Shown here: positions 22,602-24,956 of the stretch, one piece after another | Layout: every line of letters begins with the position of its first letter | How positions within the stretch are numbered: position 1 is the stretch's first letter | Assembly: GCF_039521365.1 (NCBI RefSeq) | Contig: NZ_BAAACF010000008.1 | Coordinates: forward strand, 1 to 24,956 | Reading direction: 5' to 3' | DNA length: 24,956 bases | From: Clostridium_AW malenominatum | Lineage (GTDB): Bacteria > Bacillota > Clostridia > Clostridiales > Clostridiaceae | Made by a program: the position numbers and the translations under genes | The notes under the pieces: model-generated | Told to the model about the DNA's origin: nothing | The model's input: only the letters and a program-made list of their open reading frames with translations | The model's database searches: none

Positions 22602-24678
22602 ATAATAATTCTTTTTTCTTCTCTTCAATTATCTTAGCCGTTTCAGTAGCAGGAACTTCATCATATCTTTCAAATCTCATTTTGAAGCTTCCCCTTGCTT
22701 GAGTCATAGACCTTAGGTCTGTGGCATACTTAAACATTTCAGCTTGAGGAACTTCTGCAATAATTTTTTGAAGTTTTCCAACCTGCTCCATGCCCAATAC
22801 TTTTCCACGTTTTTTATTAATATCTCCTATAATATCTCCCATATACTCGTCTGGTACAAAAATTTCTACATTCATAATAGGTTCTAATATAACCGGCCCA
22901 GCTTCTTGAATTCCCTTTTTAAAGGCTAATGATGCCGCCATTTTAAAGGACATTTCTGATGAATCTACAGGATGATAAGAGCCATCATGTAATGTAGCTT
23001 TAAGCCTAATAACTGGATATCCTGCAAGTACTCCTTGCTGTATACATTCTCTTAGTCCCTTTTCTACAGCTGGAATGTACTGTCTTGGAACTACTCCTCC
23101 AACTACCTTATCTACAAACTCTAGTTCATCACTATCAAGTTTTGGCTCAAATTTAATTTTAACATCGCCATATTGTCCGTGTCCACCTGATTGCTTCTTA
23201 TGTTTTCCTTGAACATCTGAAGTCTTCTTTATTGTTTCTCTATAAGGAATTTTAGGATTTTGTAGAGAAACTTCTACTCCAAATTTATTTTTTAATTTTG
23301 AAGTAATAACTTCTAAATGTGTTTCTCCAGTACCTGAAATTATATTTTCTGCATTTTCTGTATCTCTATGAACTGTAAAAGTTGGATCTTCTTCTAACAA
23401 TCTAGTTAATCCTAATGATATTTTATCTTCATCATTTTTAGATTTTGGAATTACAGCCATGGATATGGCTGGCTCTGGAAATATAATATTTTCATAAAGC
23501 ACTAGAAAACTATTATCACATAGTGTATCCCCTGTACTAGTATATTGCAATTTTGTAACTGCACCTATATCGCCAGCAATTATTTCATCGGCTTGGATCT
23601 GCTGTTTACCTTTCATAAAGTACAAAGCACCAAGTTTCTCTTGTTTTTCTTTGTTTGGATTATATACCGAAATGTCTGGTTTAGCTTTTCCAGTTAAAAC
23701 TCTAAATATTGATAACTTTCCTATGAATGGATCCGCTATAGTTTTAAATACAAAAGCAGAGAAGGGTCCATTTTCTGAGATTTTTACATTTATATCCTTA
23801 TTATTTTTTAAATCTTTAGCCTTTTTTTCTTCTATTTCTTCTGGAGACGGGAAACATTCAATTATATCATCTAATAGACTTTTTATGCCTCTTCCAGTTA
23901 GTGCAGAACCGCACATTACTGGTGATATATCTCCACTTGCACAACCTTTTATTAATCCACTATATATTTCTTCATCACTTAATGTTCCCTCACTAAAGTA
24001 TTTTTCCAATAATACTTCATCTGTTTCTGCAACAGCTTCTATTATCATATTCTTACATTCTTCAACTTTATCTCTAAATTCTTCTGGTACTTCAGCGTCT
24101 TCTATATCATCTTTTATAGGATTATATACTCTTGCTCTATTAGAAATAACATTTATAACTCCCATGAATCCTACTTCTTCTCCTATTGGATATTGAATAG
24201 GCACCACAGATATACCAAATTTCTCTTTAAGAGCTGATAGAGTTTTTTCAAAGTTACTGTTATCTCTATCTAATTTATTTATATAAAAAGCTCTTGGTAA
24301 TTTACATTCATTCACATATTCCCAAGCCTTTTCTGTTCCCACTTGAACTCCGGATGTACCTGGTAATACTATAAGAGCCACATCTATAGCTCTTAATCCT
24401 TCTATCATTTCTCCTACAAAGTCGAAATATCCCGGCATATCTACTAAGTTAATTTTTACATCATTCCATTCACATTGAGCAACAGATGTTGATAAAGAAA
24501 TTCTTCTTTTCTTTTCTTCCATATCATAATCTAATATGCTTGTTTCATCATCTACTTTTCCAAATCTATCCGTAGATTTCGTACGATAAAGTATTGCATC
24601 TGCTAAGGTAGTCTTTCCTGATCCACTATGTCCAATTATACCTAAGTTCCTTAAGTTTTTGGTTTTATACTCTTTCAT
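22600..24678 (-). CDS. EF-G-like translational GTPase (EF-G2/FusA2 type)
   Basis: A 692-residue paralogue of elongation factor G with domains I to V. G1 is GHSGSGKTT (16-24), G3 is DMPGY (80-84), and G4 is NKLD (134-137). The switch I region reads KKRRISL (56-62) rather than the canonical RGITI of EF-G. The catalytic histidine of DxPGH is tyrosine (Y84), a trait of the EF-G-like group. Domain IV is present (KKQSGGHGQYGDVKI through SYHPVDSSEMSFK), as is the C-terminal domain V. The true fusA is normally beside tuf and rpsG, so this stand-alone copy is an accessory factor of unknown role. The ATG at 24678 follows GGGGGA with good spacing; a TTG at 24684 is less likely. Confidence 0.9.
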   Translation of the reverse strand: MKEYKTKNLRNLGIIGHSGSGKTTLADAILYRTKSTDRFGKVDDETSILDYDMEEKKRRISLSTSVAQCEWNDVKINLVDMPGYFDFVGEMIEGLRAIDVALIVLPGTSGVQVGTEKAWEYVNECKLPRAFYINKLDRDNSNFEKTLSALKEKFGISVVPIQYPIGEEVGFMGVINVISNRARVYNPIKDDIEDAEVPEEFRDKVEECKNMIIEAVAETDEVLLEKYFSEGTLSDEEIYSGLIKGCASGDISPVMCGSALTGRGIKSLLDDIIECFPSPEEIEEKKAKDLKNNKDINVKISENGPFSAFVFKTIADPFIGKLSIFRVLTGKAKPDISVYNPNKEKQEKLGALYFMKGKQQIQADEIIAGDIGAVTKLQYTSTGDTLCDNSFLVLYENIIFPEPAISMAVIPKSKNDEDKISLGLTRLLEEDPTFTVHRDTENAENIISGTGETHLEVITSKLKNKFGVEVSLQNPKIPYRETIKKTSDVQGKHKKQSGGHGQYGDVKIKFEPKLDSDELEFVDKVVGGVVPRQYIPAVEKGLRECIQQGVLAGYPVIRLKATLHDGSYHPVDSSEMSFKMAASLAFKKGIQEAGPVILEPIMNVEIFVPDEYMGDIIGDINKKRGKVLGMEQVGKLQKIIAEVPQAEMFKYATDLRSMTQARGSFKMRFERYDEVPATETAKIIEEKKKELL

Positions 24679-24838
24679 AAGCAATTCCCCCTAACATACT
24701 ATAGTCATATTTTATATATTCTCTTTAGACTTTAAAAATCCTTTAAATTTTGATTAAATTTTCAAAATTATTAGACATTATAATTTTTACCTTTTATCCA
24801 TATTTTATTCATTATTAACTATTTTATGAAAAAAACAT
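24679..24838 (-). other. Leader/intergenic region of the EF-G-like gene
   Basis: A very AT-rich gap between the tRNA terminator and the EF-G-like gene. It contains a perfect 8-bp inverted repeat, AATTTTGA at 24746-24753 with TCAAAATT at 24762-24769, 8 bases apart. A TATAAT occurs at 24777-24782 on the minus strand, but without a recognisable -35, and a TATAAA near 24708-24713 has only a poor one. A promoter must be here but I cannot fix it. Confidence 0.4.
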
Positions 24839-24869
24839 AAAAAAAGACTAACTTTAAAAAGTTAGTCTT
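24839..24869 (-). terminator. Intrinsic terminator after tRNA-Asn
   Basis: A stem of at least 10 bp (AAGACTAACT at 24844-24853 with its complement at 24860-24869) closed by a short loop and followed on the minus strand by seven T (24839-24845, partly within the stem base). It lies about 28 bases past the CCA of the tRNA-Asn gene. Confidence 0.88.
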
Positions 24870-24897
24870 CATATAATTCTTACTTATTCAATAAAAA

Positions 24898-24956
<59 letters not shown>

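Noticed and set aside
23651..24196. 181-codon plus-strand open frame opposite the EF-G-like gene
   Set aside because: It is antisense to conserved GTPase sequence, has no ribosome binding site, and its product is a serine- and hydrophobic-rich string typical of a shadow frame. The same applies to plus-strand frames such as 5061-5363, 6123-6434, 6813-7199 and 18851-19183.

Overview
This window is an AT-rich chromosomal segment from a low-GC Firmicute, most likely a Clostridium sensu lato species. The evidence is the sigH, tRNA-Thr, tuf order at one end, a CtsR-McsA-McsB-ClpC operon, a proline T-box, ThyX-type thymidylate synthase, Mini-RNase III, rubrerythrin, and strong AGGAGG-like ribosome binding sites with frequent GTG and TTG starts. 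Nearly every gene lies on the minus strand, so the window is best read from high to low coordinates. I see no mobile element, prophage, CRISPR array or rRNA, and no stretch over 300 bases without a gene or a structured leader.

Read in the direction of transcription, the window opens with the 3' part of a tRNA-Asn gene and its terminator, followed by a stand-alone EF-G-like GTPase. Its stop codon runs into a perfect two-way terminator shared with a convergent plus-strand rubrerythrin gene. Next comes a four-gene unit: a small unknown protein, a ROK glucokinase, a histidine phosphatase and a long-form alanyl-tRNA editing protein. After it comes the protein quality control operon ctsR-mcsA-mcsB-clpC, with a textbook CtsR operator just downstream of its promoter. 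A second unit, nagB-radA-disA, follows the clpC terminator. It combines glucosamine-6-phosphate deaminase, a recombination helicase and the c-di-AMP synthase that scans DNA.

A lone plus-strand gene for an uncharacterised cysteine-containing protein (10211-10615) converges on disA and is divergent from yacL. The yacL-ispD pair (PIN/TRAM membrane protein and isoprenoid enzyme) follows. A consensus promoter then drives a proline T-box leader ahead of proS-ilvA-cysS-mrnC-thyX-rlmB-yacP, seven tightly packed genes for tRNA charging, amino acid metabolism, rRNA maturation and dTMP synthesis. sigH has its own promoter just past yacP, and a near-perfect promoter immediately after sigH drives tRNA-Thr and the start of tuf.

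Most of this is conserved housekeeping DNA. The items most worth a second look are the unknown plus-strand gene, the T-box that appears to govern a seven-gene operon, an McsB whose RDxxRA motif looks lost, an EF-G paralogue with tyrosine in place of the catalytic histidine, and nagB placed next to radA-disA. Nothing here clearly amounts to a new system.
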